In this document: positions 1 through 9,448 of the stretch, in pieces
How the letters are laid out: every line of letters starts with the position of its first letter
Position numbering within the stretch: position 1 is the first letter of the stretch
Source: Pseudomonadales bacterium
GTDB taxonomy: Bacteria; Pseudomonadota; Gammaproteobacteria; Pseudomonadales; UBA5518
Assembly: GCA_024234165.1 (NCBI GenBank)
Contig: JACKOP010000004.1
Span: forward strand, 350,001 to 414,000
Length of the DNA stretch: 64,000 bases
Direction of reading: 5' to 3'
Position numbers and translations under genes: made by a program
The notes under the pieces: model-generated
The model's database searches: none
What the model saw: the letters and a program-made list of their open reading frames with translations, nothing else
Told to the model about the DNA's origin: nothing

Positions 1-1140
1 CAGCCGACCCCGACAGAACAAGAATTCGCGTCGTGGCGTGACGTCGCCGTACGCCGCGGTGACAATCTGTCGCTGATCTTCGGACGTACCCGACTCGACC
101 GAGCGGACCTGCAGGCGATTCTCGACGCAGACACGAAGACAAGTTCGCTGCGGAGCCTGTTCCCAGGGCAGACACTTTCCATCCGGACTGACGCCCAAGG
201 GCGATTGACCGGCCTGCGCTACACGAAATCACCGCTCGAAACGAGCGTATTCACCCGCAATGGTGATCGCTTCGAACGCTTGGATGAAATTCGTGCGCCC
301 TCGGTTCATCGGGTTTTCCGGCACGCCACGCTGCGGAGTTCGTTGTTCGAGGCAGGCAAGGAAGCAGGGCTGTCGAACCGGATCGTGCTCGAGCTTGCGA
401 ACATCTTCAGCGGCGTGATTGATTTCGCACTGGATCCGCGCGTCGGCGACTCCTTCAGCGTGCTGTACGAAGAACAGCATCTGGATGGGGAAAAAATCGG
501 TGAAGGCGCCATCATCGCAGCCGAATACATCAACAAAGGCGAGTCGTTCTCAGCGTTCCGCCACCAAAACGCCAACGGCGAAGTCGGATACTTCAGTGCA
601 GACGGCGTAAGCATGCGCAAGGCGTTCATGCTCGCACCACTCGACTTCACGCGGGTCAGCTCGAACTTCAACATGCGCCGTCTGCATCCGGTCATGAAAG
701 TGGTGCGTCCACACCGCGGCGTGGACTATGCCGCCTCCACCGGAACCCCTGTGTATGCTTCCGGAGATGGCAAGGTCACTGCCTCCGGCTACAGCCGATC
801 GAACGGCAACTATATCTACGTCCAGCATGACAACCGGTTCCAGACGCGCTACCTGCACCTGCACAAGCGGACCGTACAGACCGGGCAACGAGTGAGTCAG
901 GGCCAGACCATCGGCACGGTGGGAGCCACCGGTCTCGCGACTGGTCCGCACCTGCACTACGAGTTTCTGGTCGATGGTGTGCACAAGAATCCGAGCACGA
1001 TCCTCAATTCGCTGCCGCGAGCCAGGCAGCTCCATGGCCGTGAACTCGCCGCGTTCCGCAAGTCCATTGCCGGTGCAGCCACGCAGCTCGCCACTTACAC
1101 GAACGCGTGGGAGATGGCGGTGGTTTCTGCAGAAGAATGA
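1..1140 (+). CDS. M23-family murein endopeptidase, MepM-like (5' end cut by window)
   Basis: The frame is open from base 1 to the TGA at 1138-1140, so the gene begins outside the window. A TTG at 205 is only an internal codon. The visible N-terminal part (VRRGDNLSLIFGR, later SLFPGQTL) resembles the OapA/LysM-like region that precedes the peptidase in MepM-type proteins. The C-terminal half is a LytM/M23 domain: HRGVDYAASTGTPVYASGDG carries the zinc His and Asp, and GPHLHYEF gives the catalytic HxH. Family members cut peptide cross-links of murein in the periplasm to allow wall expansion. anmK starts 11 bases downstream on the same strand, and this peptidase-anmK pairing also occurs in Pseudomonas. 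The domain call is firm; the exact orthologue is less so because the signal sequence is not visible. Confidence 0.9.
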   Translation, partial: QPTPTEQEFASWRDVAVRRGDNLSLIFGRTRLDRADLQAILDADTKTSSLRSLFPGQTLSIRTDAQGRLTGLRYTKSPLETSVFTRNGDRFERLDEIRAPSVHRVFRHATLRSSLFEAGKEAGLSNRIVLELANIFSGVIDFALDPRVGDSFSVLYEEQHLDGEKIGEGAIIAAEYINKGESFSAFRHQNANGEVGYFSADGVSMRKAFMLAPLDFTRVSSNFNMRRLHPVMKVVRPHRGVDYAASTGTPVYASGDGKVTASGYSRSNGNYIYVQHDNRFQTRYLHLHKRTVQTGQRVSQGQTIGTVGATGLATGPHLHYEFLVDGVHKNPSTILNSLPRARQLHGRELAAFRKSIAGAATQLATYTNAWEMAVVSAEE

Positions 1141-1151
1141 CGCAAGCCTGA

Positions 1152-2291
1152 ATGGCGGGTATCGACGGTCTGTTCGTTGGCCTGCTGTCTGGCACCAGTG
1201 TGGATGCGATCGACGCTGCATTGCTGCGCATAGCGAGTGACGGTGCACAGCTGCTGGGCACGCTGGCAGCCCCCATACCCGCAGACATCAAGGCCGAGCT
1301 GCTGCATCTCAGCGAGTGCGATGCCGCACCGATCGATGGGATCGGCGTCCTCGACCGTCGTTTCGGTGCCTGCCTCGCGGAGGCAGTACAACAACTCCTC
1401 ATGCACACGAAAACACCACCGCAGGCGGTACGTGCGATCGGCAGTCATGGCCAGACGATTCGTCACCGTCCACCGCGCACCGACGAACCCGGCTTCAGCT
1501 GGCAGATCGGTGATCCACATACCATCGCAGAAATGACCGGTATCTGTACGGTGGCCGACTTTCGCCGCCGCGACATTGCAGCGGGTGGCCAGGGAGCGCC
1601 GCTCGCACCGGCGTTCCATCAATGGGCGTTTTCCAGCACGGCCAGCGATCGGATCATCCTGAACATCGGCGGCATGGCGAACATCAGCGTGTTGCCTGCA
1701 AAATGTGGGGTCGTGCGTGGCTTCGATACGGGTCCAGGCAACGCCCTGCTGGATGCCTGGGTTCGGCGTCACCACGACGCTGAATACGATCACGACGGCG
1801 CATGGGCACGCGGCGGGCGCGTCGATCAGGTACTGCTCGCACGCCTGCGGGCGCATCCGTATTTCGCTGTGCCACCGCCAAAAAGCACCGGCCGCGAGGA
1901 GTTCAATCTGGCATGGATCGACTCACTGCGGGACGAAATGGACGTGCCCCCCCAGGACGTACAAGCGACGCTCGCCGCGCTGACGGTAACGACGATCTGC
2001 GATGCGATCGAGCGGGAAATCCCGAACACTGGCGAAGTCTTCGCATGCGGCGGAGGGGTACACAACAGCCTGTTGATGGAACGGCTCGCCGAACGCCTGC
2101 ATCCACGCCCAGTGCGCAGCACGGCGAGCCTGGACATCGATCCCGACTGGGTCGAGGCTGCGCTATTTGCGTGGCTGGCGTGCCAAACGTTGAACTCCCT
2201 GCCCGGGAATCTTCCGATGGTCACCGGGGCGAGGCATGTCGTGACACTCGGAAGCATTCACCCCGGTGCATGCACGGCAGGATCAGACTGA
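1152..2291 (+). CDS. anmK: anhydro-N-acetylmuramic acid kinase
   Basis: AnmK opens the 1,6-anhydro ring of anhydro-MurNAc and phosphorylates it, giving MurNAc-6-phosphate in cytosolic murein recycling. The 379-residue length is typical. The N-terminal phosphate-binding motif GLLSGTSVDAID, the central RIILNIGGMANISVLP and FDTGPGNALLDAW segments, and the ACGGGVHNSLLMERL region are family signatures of this ASKHA-fold kinase. ATG at 1152 lies 11 bases after the peptidase gene, so the two are probably cotranscribed. The 3' end overlaps the convergent erpA gene by 9 bases. Together with mpl at 6.1 kb this shows the organism reuses its murein. Confidence 0.96.
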   Translation: MAGIDGLFVGLLSGTSVDAIDAALLRIASDGAQLLGTLAAPIPADIKAELLHLSECDAAPIDGIGVLDRRFGACLAEAVQQLLMHTKTPPQAVRAIGSHGQTIRHRPPRTDEPGFSWQIGDPHTIAEMTGICTVADFRRRDIAAGGQGAPLAPAFHQWAFSSTASDRIILNIGGMANISVLPAKCGVVRGFDTGPGNALLDAWVRRHHDAEYDHDGAWARGGRVDQVLLARLRAHPYFAVPPPKSTGREEFNLAWIDSLRDEMDVPPQDVQATLAALTVTTICDAIEREIPNTGEVFACGGGVHNSLLMERLAERLHPRPVRSTASLDIDPDWVEAALFAWLACQTLNSLPGNLPMVTGARHVVTLGSIHPGACTAGSD

Positions 2292-2651
2292 AAAGGAAGA
2301 TCCGCAACCGCAGGTAGCAGCAGCGTTGGGATTGCGTACCACGAATCGAGACCCTTCCACGCCTTCGCTGTAGTCGACCTCGGACCCGATCAGATACGGA
2401 TAGCTCAACGCATCGACAACGACACTCTCCTGTTCGAGTATCGTGTCGTCATCGGCAATCGTCTCCTCGAAGCTGAACCCGTACTGGAACCCTGAACAGC
2501 CCCCCCCGGTCACGAATACGCGCAGCTTCAGAGCAGGGTTGTCCTCGTCCTCGATCAACTCGCGAATCTTCGCAGCAGCACGTTCCGTCACACGCAAAGG
2601 CGATGGCGAATACGCCTGGGCGGAACCGGTTTCAGATATCTGGTTGATCAT
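2283..2651 (-). CDS. erpA: iron-sulfur cluster insertion protein, A-type carrier ErpA
   Basis: This is a 122-residue A-type Fe-S carrier of the HesB/IscA/ErpA family, which delivers clusters to apo-enzymes, classically IspG/IspH of isoprenoid synthesis. The three cluster-ligand cysteines are present: one in TGGGCSGFQYGF and two in TCGCGSSFSV at the C-terminus. I place the start at the ATG at 2651 (MINQISETGS), because the longer frame to 2687 begins with TTG and adds an N-terminus not usual for the family. The location beside anmK and the bactofilin gene supports ErpA rather than IscA, since no isc genes are nearby. Confidence 0.93.
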   Translation of the reverse strand: MINQISETGSAQAYSPSPLRVTERAAAKIRELIEDEDNPALKLRVFVTGGGCSGFQYGFSFEETIADDDTILEQESVVVDALSYPYLIGSEVDYSEGVEGSRFVVRNPNAAATCGCGSSFSV

Positions 2652-2687
2652 GCGAGTGATTGTGATTTCCCCAAGGAAACAAGTCAA

Positions 2688-3125
2688 CTATTCATAGTCC
2701 ACAGGGTCCGCGCCTCGGTCTTCGAACGGCAACTCGTCACCCGCAGGCCGCATCGGCGTCGCGCCGTTGAACAGCAGGCGACCGTTGACCTGCGCACCAC
2801 GCGACATCTCCAGCAGTTTGTAGCACACATCGCCATTGATCACTGCGTGCGGCGCCAGCTCCACATGATCAGTCGACTGCACATTGCCAGTCACGGTACC
2901 GTTGATCACCACGACCGGTGCGCTGACGTTGCCGTGTACCTGGCCCCCTCGAAGTATGCGCACCACGGCGTGCTCGTCACTGCGAGCACAGACGCTGCCG
3001 TCGACACTCCCCTCGATCTCCAGCACGCCGTCGAAGCGTATCGTGCCTTCGACGACCGCCCCCCCCGCAATCAGCGTGGTGTCCCCATGCCCCTTCACGG
3101 ATGGAAATAGCCGCTTCCAGATCAT
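2688..3125 (-). CDS. bactofilin family cytoskeletal protein
   Basis: This 145-residue protein is dominated by a right-handed beta-helix (DUF583/bactofilin) with repeated segments such as GTIRFDGVLEIEGSVDGSV, GGQVHGNVSAPVVVINGTV and HAVINGDVCYKLLEM. Bactofilins polymerise without nucleotide and act as membrane-associated scaffolds, often for murein enzymes. The start at 3125 (MIWKRLFPSVKG) is chosen because GGAGGAGAG lies just upstream of that ATG; a longer frame to 3185 lacks such a site. It lies 60 bases after argC and 36 bases before erpA on the minus strand, so the three may share a transcript. A role in cell-wall scaffolding is family knowledge, not shown here. Confidence 0.88.
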   Translation of the reverse strand: MIWKRLFPSVKGHGDTTLIAGGAVVEGTIRFDGVLEIEGSVDGSVCARSDEHAVVRILRGGQVHGNVSAPVVVINGTVTGNVQSTDHVELAPHAVINGDVCYKLLEMSRGAQVNGRLLFNGATPMRPAGDELPFEDRGADPVDYE

Positions 3126-3185
3126 CTCTCCTCCGCGCCAGCGTCTGGCCAAAAGCACGTTCGACACACGGGGCAACGCCTGCAC

Positions 3186-4226
3186 TCACGGAAGCAGCGC
3201 CGGCGCATCGAGCCCGGTCTGCTCCGGCAAGCCGAACATGATGTTGAAGTTTTGCAGCGCCTGCCCTGCAGCGCCCTTGACCAGGTTGTCGATGACCGAC
3301 AACACCACCACGACATCGCGGTCGAGCGGTCGGTGTACCGCAATCCGGCACAGATTGGTACCGCGCACCGAGCGCGTTTGCGGATGATCTCCTGCTGGCA
3401 ACACATCCACCGCCGCATCGTCACGGTAGCGCCTCTCGAACAGCGCTTGCAGATCGACGGAACGGTCTTCCAGCGTCGCGAACAGCGTGGCATGGATACC
3501 GCGGATCATCGGTGCGAGATGCGGCACGAACGTCAGTCCGACCGGCGACGCACTCGCCCGCTGCAGCCCTTGTTCGATTTCGGGCAGATGGCGATGACCG
3601 CCGACACCGTAGGCCTTCAGACTATCGCTGACTTCGGTCAGCAGATTGTCGACCTTACCCTGGCGGCCAGCGCCGCTGACGCCGGAAGCAACGCTCGCGA
3701 TCAGACGCGAGGAGTCGACCAGATTCGCCTCCAGCAACGGCAGGAAACCGAGTTGCACTGACGTCGGATAGCAGCCGGGCACGGCTATCAGGCGCGCCGA
3801 GGCAATCTCCGCACGGTTCACTTCCGGCAAGCCGTAAACGGCCTCCGCCACCAGCTCAGGCGCCGTATGGAGCTGCCCGTACCACTTCTCCCATGCGCTC
3901 ACATCGCGGAGCCTGAAGTCCGCCGAGAGGTCGACCACGCGCACACCAGCCGCCAGCAAGCGTGCCGCGGACTCCAGCGCCACACCGTGTGGCGTCGCGA
4001 AAAACACCACTTCACAGTCTTCCAGCCCGGCATTCTCCGGAGCCTCGAACGCCAGATCGCAGTGCCCACGCAGGTTCGGAAACAGGCGATCGACGCGCAA
4101 CCCCGCCTCTGCGCGCGACGTGATGCAGTGCAGCTCGAGATTAGGGTGCAACACGGCAAGACGCAGCAGCTCCACGCCTGTATAGCCGGTGCCGCCGACG
4201 ATTCCCGCCCGAATCTTCCTGTTCAC
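3186..4226 (-). CDS. argC: N-acetyl-gamma-glutamyl-phosphate reductase
   Basis: ArgC reduces N-acetylglutamyl phosphate to N-acetylglutamate semialdehyde with NADPH in arginine biosynthesis. The 346-residue protein starts with the Rossmann motif GIVGGTGYTGVELLRL and has the active-site cysteine in VPGCYPTSVQLGF, followed by SGVSGAGRQGK and the histidine-containing GGHRHLPEIEQGL region. Length and motifs are normal. It begins divergently from hemJ, separated by about 130 bases that must hold both promoters, and is followed by the bactofilin gene. Confidence 0.97.
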   Translation of the reverse strand: MNRKIRAGIVGGTGYTGVELLRLAVLHPNLELHCITSRAEAGLRVDRLFPNLRGHCDLAFEAPENAGLEDCEVVFFATPHGVALESAARLLAAGVRVVDLSADFRLRDVSAWEKWYGQLHTAPELVAEAVYGLPEVNRAEIASARLIAVPGCYPTSVQLGFLPLLEANLVDSSRLIASVASGVSGAGRQGKVDNLLTEVSDSLKAYGVGGHRHLPEIEQGLQRASASPVGLTFVPHLAPMIRGIHATLFATLEDRSVDLQALFERRYRDDAAVDVLPAGDHPQTRSVRGTNLCRIAVHRPLDRDVVVVLSVIDNLVKGAAGQALQNFNIMFGLPEQTGLDAPALLP

Positions 4227-4359
4227 TACGACCTCCCCTGCCGTGCTGCACGAGAATTCTAAGCCGATTCACGAACGCCGTGTCGCCCGGATTCCACACG
4301 ACGTCCACGGAACTGCGGCGCCCCGGTGATATCATCGTCGTTCCGCGTGGAGATTCCGC

Positions 4360-4800
4360 ATGAGCACGGCGCTGTTCCCCTGGCTGAAGGCATTCCACAT
4401 CATTTTCATGGTGTGCTGGTTCGCCGGGATCTTCTATCTGCCCCGGCTGTTCGTGAATCACGCCATGGATGCGAGCGCCGCAGTTCACGAGCGCCTGTGC
4501 ATCATGGAACGCAAGCTCTACCGCTTCATCACGCCGCTGGCGTTCCTGTCCGTCATTTTCGGACTATGGCTGTTGTTCGCTTACAACGAAACCTACGGCT
4601 ACCTGCGCAGCGGCTGGATGCATGCCAAGCTCGCACTGGTGACGCTGCTGGCAATCTATCATTGGATCTGCGGGCGTATCGTGCGTGATTTCGCCGCTGG
4701 CAGGAACGTCCGCAGCCACGTGTTCTATCGCTGGTTCAACGAACTGCCGGTGCTGATCCTGTTCGGCACCGTGATTCTCGTCGTCGTCAGGCCTTTCTGA
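4360..4800 (+). CDS. hemJ: protoporphyrinogen IX oxidase, HemJ-type membrane protein
   Basis: This is a 146-residue integral membrane protein of the HemJ family (formerly UPF0093), which oxidises protoporphyrinogen IX late in heme synthesis. Features include WLKAFHIIFMVCWFAGIFYL near the N-terminus with a conserved histidine, FITPLAFLSVIFGLWLL, the HAKLALVTLLAIYHW segment with the conserved Lys, and a C-terminal hydrophobic helix. About four transmembrane segments can be counted. The ATG at 4360 is preceded by GTGGAGATTCCGC, a good ribosome-binding site. It lies 15 bases before hemL, so two heme-pathway enzymes form one unit. Confidence 0.9.
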   Translation: MSTALFPWLKAFHIIFMVCWFAGIFYLPRLFVNHAMDASAAVHERLCIMERKLYRFITPLAFLSVIFGLWLLFAYNETYGYLRSGWMHAKLALVTLLAIYHWICGRIVRDFAAGRNVRSHVFYRWFNELPVLILFGTVILVVVRPF

Positions 4801-4815
4801 TCTGAGGAATTCCGC

Positions 4816-6099
4816 ATGACTCGCTCCGCAACGCTGTTCGAAAGGGCCAGTCGGACCATCCCTGGCGGCGTGAATTCACCGGTGCGCGCATTTCGCGGTG
4901 TCGGTGGCACGCCGGTGTTCTTCGCACGCGGTGAAGGCCCGTACCTGTTCGATGCCGACGGTCGCCGCTACATCGACTACGTCTGCTCCTGGGGCCCGCT
5001 GATCCTCGGTCACGGCCACCCTGCGGTCCTTGGCGCGCTCGCACAGCAGATGCACGCAGGACTCAGCTACGGTGCGCCGACCGAACCCGAAGTGGAAATG
5101 GCGGAACTGATCTGCAGCCTGGTGCCGTCGATCGACATGGTTCGCATGGTGAACTCCGGCACCGAGGCGACGATGAGCGCAATCCGTCTTGCGCGCGCCC
5201 ACACCGGTCGCGACCGGATCGTGAAATTCGAAGGCTGCTATCACGGACACGTCGACGCACTGCTCGTTAAGGCCGGGTCCGGAGCACTAACACTCGGGAC
5301 CCCGACCTCTCCGGGCATTCCGCGCAATGTGACCGACGACACCATAGTGCTCGACTACAACGATGCTGCCGCCGTATGTGAACTGTTCGCTCGTCGTGGC
5401 GAAGAGATCGCTGCCGTGATCGTGGAGCCGGTTGCCGGCAACATGAACTGTATCCTGCCAGTGCCGGGATTCCTCGAAACACTGCGTGAACAATGCACTG
5501 CAGCCGGCGCAGTGCTGATCTTCGACGAAGTCATGACCGGCTTTCGTGTTGCACTCGGCGGCGCACAGGCGCATTTCGGCATCACTCCCGACCTGACGAC
5601 GCTGGGGAAGGTGATCGGCGGAGGCATGCCGGTCGGCGCCTTCGGTGGCCGGCGCGAGATCATGGAAAAGGTTGCTCCGGCCGGTCCCGTCTACCAGGCG
5701 GGCACACTGTCGGGCAACCCGATGGCGATGGCTGCCGGGCTCGCCACACTGCGTGCGATCAGCGCGCCCGGCTTTTACGACTCACTGACGGCACGCACCG
5801 AGCGCCTGCTCGCTGGTCTGCGCGCGGAAGCGCACAGCGCAGGAATCGCGCTCACCACCGCGCAGGCCGGCACCATGTTCGGTTTGTTCTTCAGTCATGC
5901 AGCGCGCATAGACACCTACGCCCAGGCCACCGCATGCGATGCAGAACGATTCCGGCGCTTCTTCCATGCGATGCTCGACAACGGCGTCTACCTCGCACCA
6001 TCGGCATTCGAGGCGGGGTTCATCTCGGCTGCGCACGATGCCGAGGTGATCGCGGATACGCTGCAGGCCGCACGCATGGCCTTGCGGGACTGCGGCTGA
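4816..6099 (+). CDS. hemL: glutamate-1-semialdehyde 2,1-aminomutase
   Basis: HemL is the PLP enzyme that converts glutamate-1-semialdehyde to 5-aminolevulinate, the committed precursor of tetrapyrroles in the C5 pathway. The 427-residue protein has the N-terminal PGGVNSPVRAF, the GCYHGHVDALLVKAGSG segment, the PLP-aspartate strand LIFDEVMTGFRVA and the lysine motif LGKVIGGGMPVGAFGGR. TGAGGAATTCCGC upstream of the ATG supports this start. It follows hemJ by 15 bases and ends convergently 36 bases from mpl. Confidence 0.98.
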   Translation: MTRSATLFERASRTIPGGVNSPVRAFRGVGGTPVFFARGEGPYLFDADGRRYIDYVCSWGPLILGHGHPAVLGALAQQMHAGLSYGAPTEPEVEMAELICSLVPSIDMVRMVNSGTEATMSAIRLARAHTGRDRIVKFEGCYHGHVDALLVKAGSGALTLGTPTSPGIPRNVTDDTIVLDYNDAAAVCELFARRGEEIAAVIVEPVAGNMNCILPVPGFLETLREQCTAAGAVLIFDEVMTGFRVALGGAQAHFGITPDLTTLGKVIGGGMPVGAFGGRREIMEKVAPAGPVYQAGTLSGNPMAMAAGLATLRAISAPGFYDSLTARTERLLAGLRAEAHSAGIALTTAQAGTMFGLFFSHAARIDTYAQATACDAERFRRFFHAMLDNGVYLAPSAFEAGFISAAHDAEVIADTLQAARMALRDCG

Positions 6100-6135
6100 G
6101 CAGACACAACGACCACCCCACGGCTGCAATACGCA

Positions 6136-7530
6136 TCAGCCGCTTGCGGACGGCGCCACTGCCTGCGCAAGCGCATCGACCAACCGGCGGTGAATTGTCT
6201 CGAAGCCGCCGTTGCTCATGATCACGACGCAGTCTCCGGCGCGCAGTTCGCTGACCAGCGTGACGATGATATCGGCGGTCGAACGGAACACACGCGCCGG
6301 CTTGCAGCTCTCGCGCGCGACGGCATCCAGGTCCCAATCGACACCGACAGGCTGATACCACAACACTTCGTCGGCAGCGTCGGTGCACGCAGCGAGACGC
6401 TCGCGGTGCACACCGAGGCGCATCGTGTTCGAGCGCGGTTCGATCACCGCCAGGATGCGCCCGCGCGGCGTGCCTGCACGCAGCCCGTGCAAGGTCACCT
6501 CGATTGCGGTTGGATGGTGCGCAAAGTCGTCGTAGACACGCACTCCACGGACCTCTGCGACCAGTTCCAGGCGTCGCTTCACACCCTTGAAGATGTGCAA
6601 TGCAGCCGCGCTGCACGCCAGCGGCACCCCCACCGTATGCGCGAGAGCCGCCGCCGCAAGCGCATTGGCGACGTTATGGCGCCCGCTGTGATCCCATTCG
6701 ACGACTGACTCCACCCCATCCGTCTCATGGTTCAGTACAAACGCCGAACCGTCGGCGGCCAGCAACCGGGCGTTCCACTCACAGCCGGGCCGTTCGAGCG
6801 CGAACGACTGCGTCCGCGACCATAGCCCCATCCCGAACACCTCGTCGACCGCCGCGTCAGCTACCGGATGGACGATGCTGCCCGATGATGGAACCGTACG
6901 CACCAGGTGATGGAACTGGCGCTGGATTGCCGCAAGGTCAGCGAAGATGTCGGCGTGGTCGAACTCGAGGTTGTTGATGATCAGGCCACGCGGACGGTAA
7001 TGCAGGAATTTCGAACGCTTGTCGAAGAAAGCGGTGTCGTACTCATCGGCCTCGATCACGAAGTGCCGCCCCGTACCAAGTCGCGCCGAGCAGCCGAAAT
7101 TTGCCGGGATGCCACCGATCAGGAAGCCTGGTGAACCTGGATCGGCGCACTCCAGAATCCATGCCAGCATGCTCGAGGTCGTCGTCTTGCCATGGGTTCC
7201 GGCGACGGCCAGTACATGCCGCCCGGCGAGCACGTGCTCACCGAGCCACTGGGGCCCCGACACATAGGGCAGCCCCGCGTCGAGCACATACTCGACCAGC
7301 GGATTCCCGCGCGAGAGTGCGTTGCCGATCACGACCATGGTCGGCCGGTCATGCAGCAGATGCGCGGGATCGTAACCCTGCAGTACCTCTATCCCCGCTT
7401 CGCGCAACTGATCGCTCATCGGTGGATAGACGTTGGCGTCACAGCCACTGACGCGAATGCCGCACTCGCGCGCCAGCAGCGCAACCCCTGCCATGAAAGT
7501 GCCACAGATGCCGGCGATGAAGATATGCAT
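6136..7530 (-). CDS. mpl: UDP-MurNAc:L-Ala-gamma-D-Glu-meso-DAP ligase (murein recycling)
   Basis: Mpl joins the recycled tripeptide to UDP-MurNAc in the cytosol, bypassing MurC, MurD and MurE. This 464-residue Mur ligase starts with MHIFIAGICGTFMAGVALLA, the form specific to Mpl rather than MurC, has the ATP loop VAGTHGKTTTSSMLAW and the central FVIEADEYDTAFFDKRSK. DDFAHHPTAIEVTLHGLR marks the C-terminal domain. The start at 7530 is chosen because the family begins at this MHIF; a GTG at 7566 would add twelve unrelated residues. Its presence together with anmK indicates a complete recycling strategy. It diverges from pfp. Confidence 0.96.
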   Translation of the reverse strand: MHIFIAGICGTFMAGVALLARECGIRVSGCDANVYPPMSDQLREAGIEVLQGYDPAHLLHDRPTMVVIGNALSRGNPLVEYVLDAGLPYVSGPQWLGEHVLAGRHVLAVAGTHGKTTTSSMLAWILECADPGSPGFLIGGIPANFGCSARLGTGRHFVIEADEYDTAFFDKRSKFLHYRPRGLIINNLEFDHADIFADLAAIQRQFHHLVRTVPSSGSIVHPVADAAVDEVFGMGLWSRTQSFALERPGCEWNARLLAADGSAFVLNHETDGVESVVEWDHSGRHNVANALAAAALAHTVGVPLACSAAALHIFKGVKRRLELVAEVRGVRVYDDFAHHPTAIEVTLHGLRAGTPRGRILAVIEPRSNTMRLGVHRERLAACTDAADEVLWYQPVGVDWDLDAVARESCKPARVFRSTADIIVTLVSELRAGDCVVIMSNGGFETIHRRLVDALAQAVAPSASG

Positions 7531-7667
7531 GCTTCGCGAAACGGTCCTGGAGGAAGTGCCGTGCACGGCATCGACACGCGCCGCTGCGAGGCATTCAGAG
7601 CAGCTTCGTCACAGCGCACACGGCGGTTTTGTCACATAATGCAGCGAGTTTAGCGAAAGGACCAGCA

Positions 7668-8930
7668 ATGCCAGCAAAGAATGCGTTCTATGCCCAGTCC
7701 GGCGGCGTCACCGCCGTCATCAACGCGAGCGCCTGCGGGGTGATCGAAACCGCCCGTCGGCATCGCGACCGGATCGGCAAGGTTCTGGCCGGTCGCAACG
7801 GCATCATCGGAGCGCTGCAGGAGGACCTGATCGACACCAGCGCCGAAACTGCAGCGGCAATCGCTGCCCTGCGCCACACCCCATCGGGCGCGTTCGGCTC
7901 GTGCCGCTACAAGCTGAAGAGCCTGGAGCAGAACCGTGCCGAATACCTGCGCCTCATCGAGGTATTCCGCGCCCATGACATCGGCTACTTCTTCTACAAC
8001 GGCGGTGGAGATTCCGCAGACACCTGCCTCAAGATCTCACAGCTCTCGGACAGTCTCGGATACCCGATCCAGGCAATCCACATCCCGAAGACGGTCGACA
8101 ACGATCTGCCGTTCACCGACACCTGCCCGGGTTTCGGTTCGGTGGCGAAATACGTTGCCGTCTCGACCCTCGAGGCAGGTCTCGACGTTGCCTCGATGTG
8201 CTCGACATCGACCAAGGTATTCATCCTCGAAGTGATGGGTCGTCACGCCGGCTGGATCGCCGCGGCCGGCGGACTTGCTGCGCGCGAGGCCGGAGATCCG
8301 CCACATATCATTCTGTTTCCGGAAATCGCCTTCGATCGTGCGAAGTTCCTGTCCCGTGTTCGCCAGACCGTGAAGAAAAGGGGCTATTGCGTGATCGTCG
8401 CCTCCGAGGGCGTGCACTACAAGGATGGCACCTTCCTCGCGGATGCCGGTTCCACCGACGCCTTCGGCCACAAGCAGCTCGGCGGCGTGGCACCGACGCT
8501 GGCCGCGATGATCAAGGAAGAGCTCGGCTACAAGTACCACTGGGCGCTGGCTGATTACCTGCAGCGAGCAGCGCGCCATATCGCTTCGCGCACCGACGTC
8601 GAGCAGGCGTATGCCGTTGGTGCGGCAGCGGTGGAATACGCACTCGCCGGGCGCAACGCAATCATGGTCACGATCGAAAGAGGCAGCGGCAAGCGCTATC
8701 GCTGGAGCACCGGAGAGGCACCACTGGCGCAGGTCGCAAACGTCGAGCACAAGCTGCCACGCGATTTCATCACGCGCGACGGCTTCGGCATCACCGACAA
8801 GGCCCGTGCGCACCTGACGCCACTGATCGAGGGCGAAGACTATCCGGCCTACGATCGCGGCATCCCGGTCTACGCGCGGCTCAAACTGCAACCCGTCGAA
8901 CGCAAGCTGAGACGCCGCTTCACGATCTGA
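7668..8930 (+). CDS. pfp: 6-phosphofructokinase, probably diphosphate-dependent
   Basis: The 420-residue PfkA-fold protein carries AQSGGVTAVINASACG, the substrate loop PKTVDNDLPFTDTCPGFGS, and MGRHAGWIAAAGGLAA. At the nucleotide/diphosphate site it has NGGGDSADT: the position that is glycine in ATP-dependent E. coli-type enzymes is aspartate, the hallmark of PPi-dependent PFKs, although the preceding residue is Gly rather than Asp. Such enzymes reversibly convert fructose-6-phosphate and PPi to fructose-1,6-bisphosphate. ATG at 7668 is preferred over a TTG at 7629 because AAAGGA precedes it. A soluble pyrophosphatase gene lies 0.5 kb downstream. Phosphoryl donor specificity is inferred from the motif. 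Confidence 0.88.
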   Translation: MPAKNAFYAQSGGVTAVINASACGVIETARRHRDRIGKVLAGRNGIIGALQEDLIDTSAETAAAIAALRHTPSGAFGSCRYKLKSLEQNRAEYLRLIEVFRAHDIGYFFYNGGGDSADTCLKISQLSDSLGYPIQAIHIPKTVDNDLPFTDTCPGFGSVAKYVAVSTLEAGLDVASMCSTSTKVFILEVMGRHAGWIAAAGGLAAREAGDPPHIILFPEIAFDRAKFLSRVRQTVKKRGYCVIVASEGVHYKDGTFLADAGSTDAFGHKQLGGVAPTLAAMIKEELGYKYHWALADYLQRAARHIASRTDVEQAYAVGAAAVEYALAGRNAIMVTIERGSGKRYRWSTGEAPLAQVANVEHKLPRDFITRDGFGITDKARAHLTPLIEGEDYPAYDRGIPVYARLKLQPVERKLRRRFTI

Positions 8931-8950
8931 ACTCCGTGCCAAGCATGCAA

Positions 8951-9208
8951 TCAGTCGGCAAACTGCAGCCCGCAGCCGCTGTCGTCATGGCGCACCACCC
9001 GCATGCGCACGAGTGGCGCGTCACCCGGTAAATCCTGGACTTGCAAGGTGACCAGATCGCCAACACGAAGTTCGAACGATCCGTTCTCGACGTAAACCCC
9101 CCCATCGGACATGTCGACCGTGGAGAAGATCGCCGCACCGTGTTCCGGATGTTCGATCCGGACACGCGACGCGAAGCGTGTGCGCGGGCAACTGCGCCTG
9201 TTTTCCAT
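8951..9208 (-). CDS. short PilZ-domain protein
   Basis: This 85-residue protein consists almost entirely of a PilZ domain. It has the N-terminal RRSCPRTRFASRVRI (RxxxR c-di-GMP loop), then STVDMSDGGVYVEN, equivalent to the D/NxSxxG motif, and a beta-rich end LVRMRVVRHDDSGCGLQF. PilZ domains bind cyclic di-GMP and control motility or exopolysaccharide output. The ATG at 9208 gives the normal domain boundary; upstream of it the frame stays open but looks non-coding. It sits alone between pfp (convergent) and ppa (divergent). Its target is unknown; the exopolysaccharide locus 40 kb away is only a possibility. Confidence 0.82.
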   Translation of the reverse strand: MENRRSCPRTRFASRVRIEHPEHGAAIFSTVDMSDGGVYVENGSFELRVGDLVTLQVQDLPGDAPLVRMRVVRHDDSGCGLQFAD

Positions 9209-9448
9209 GGATGATGGCTCGCCAACGTCGTCACTGGGTATATAGCCGCCGTGCTCCCTCACGCCGGGCACATTTGTGCACTGACAGCGCCATGAAACGA
9301 AAATTGTGCAGTATTGCCACAATGCGGTAACCGTTTGCAGAAGTCGACCCACCAGCACTGCCAGACTGGCACGGTTTTCCTGTACGCTGGCAAGCGTCAC
9401 CGGCATATCGGACCGGTGCCACACACCAACCATCCCGGAGACAGAGAC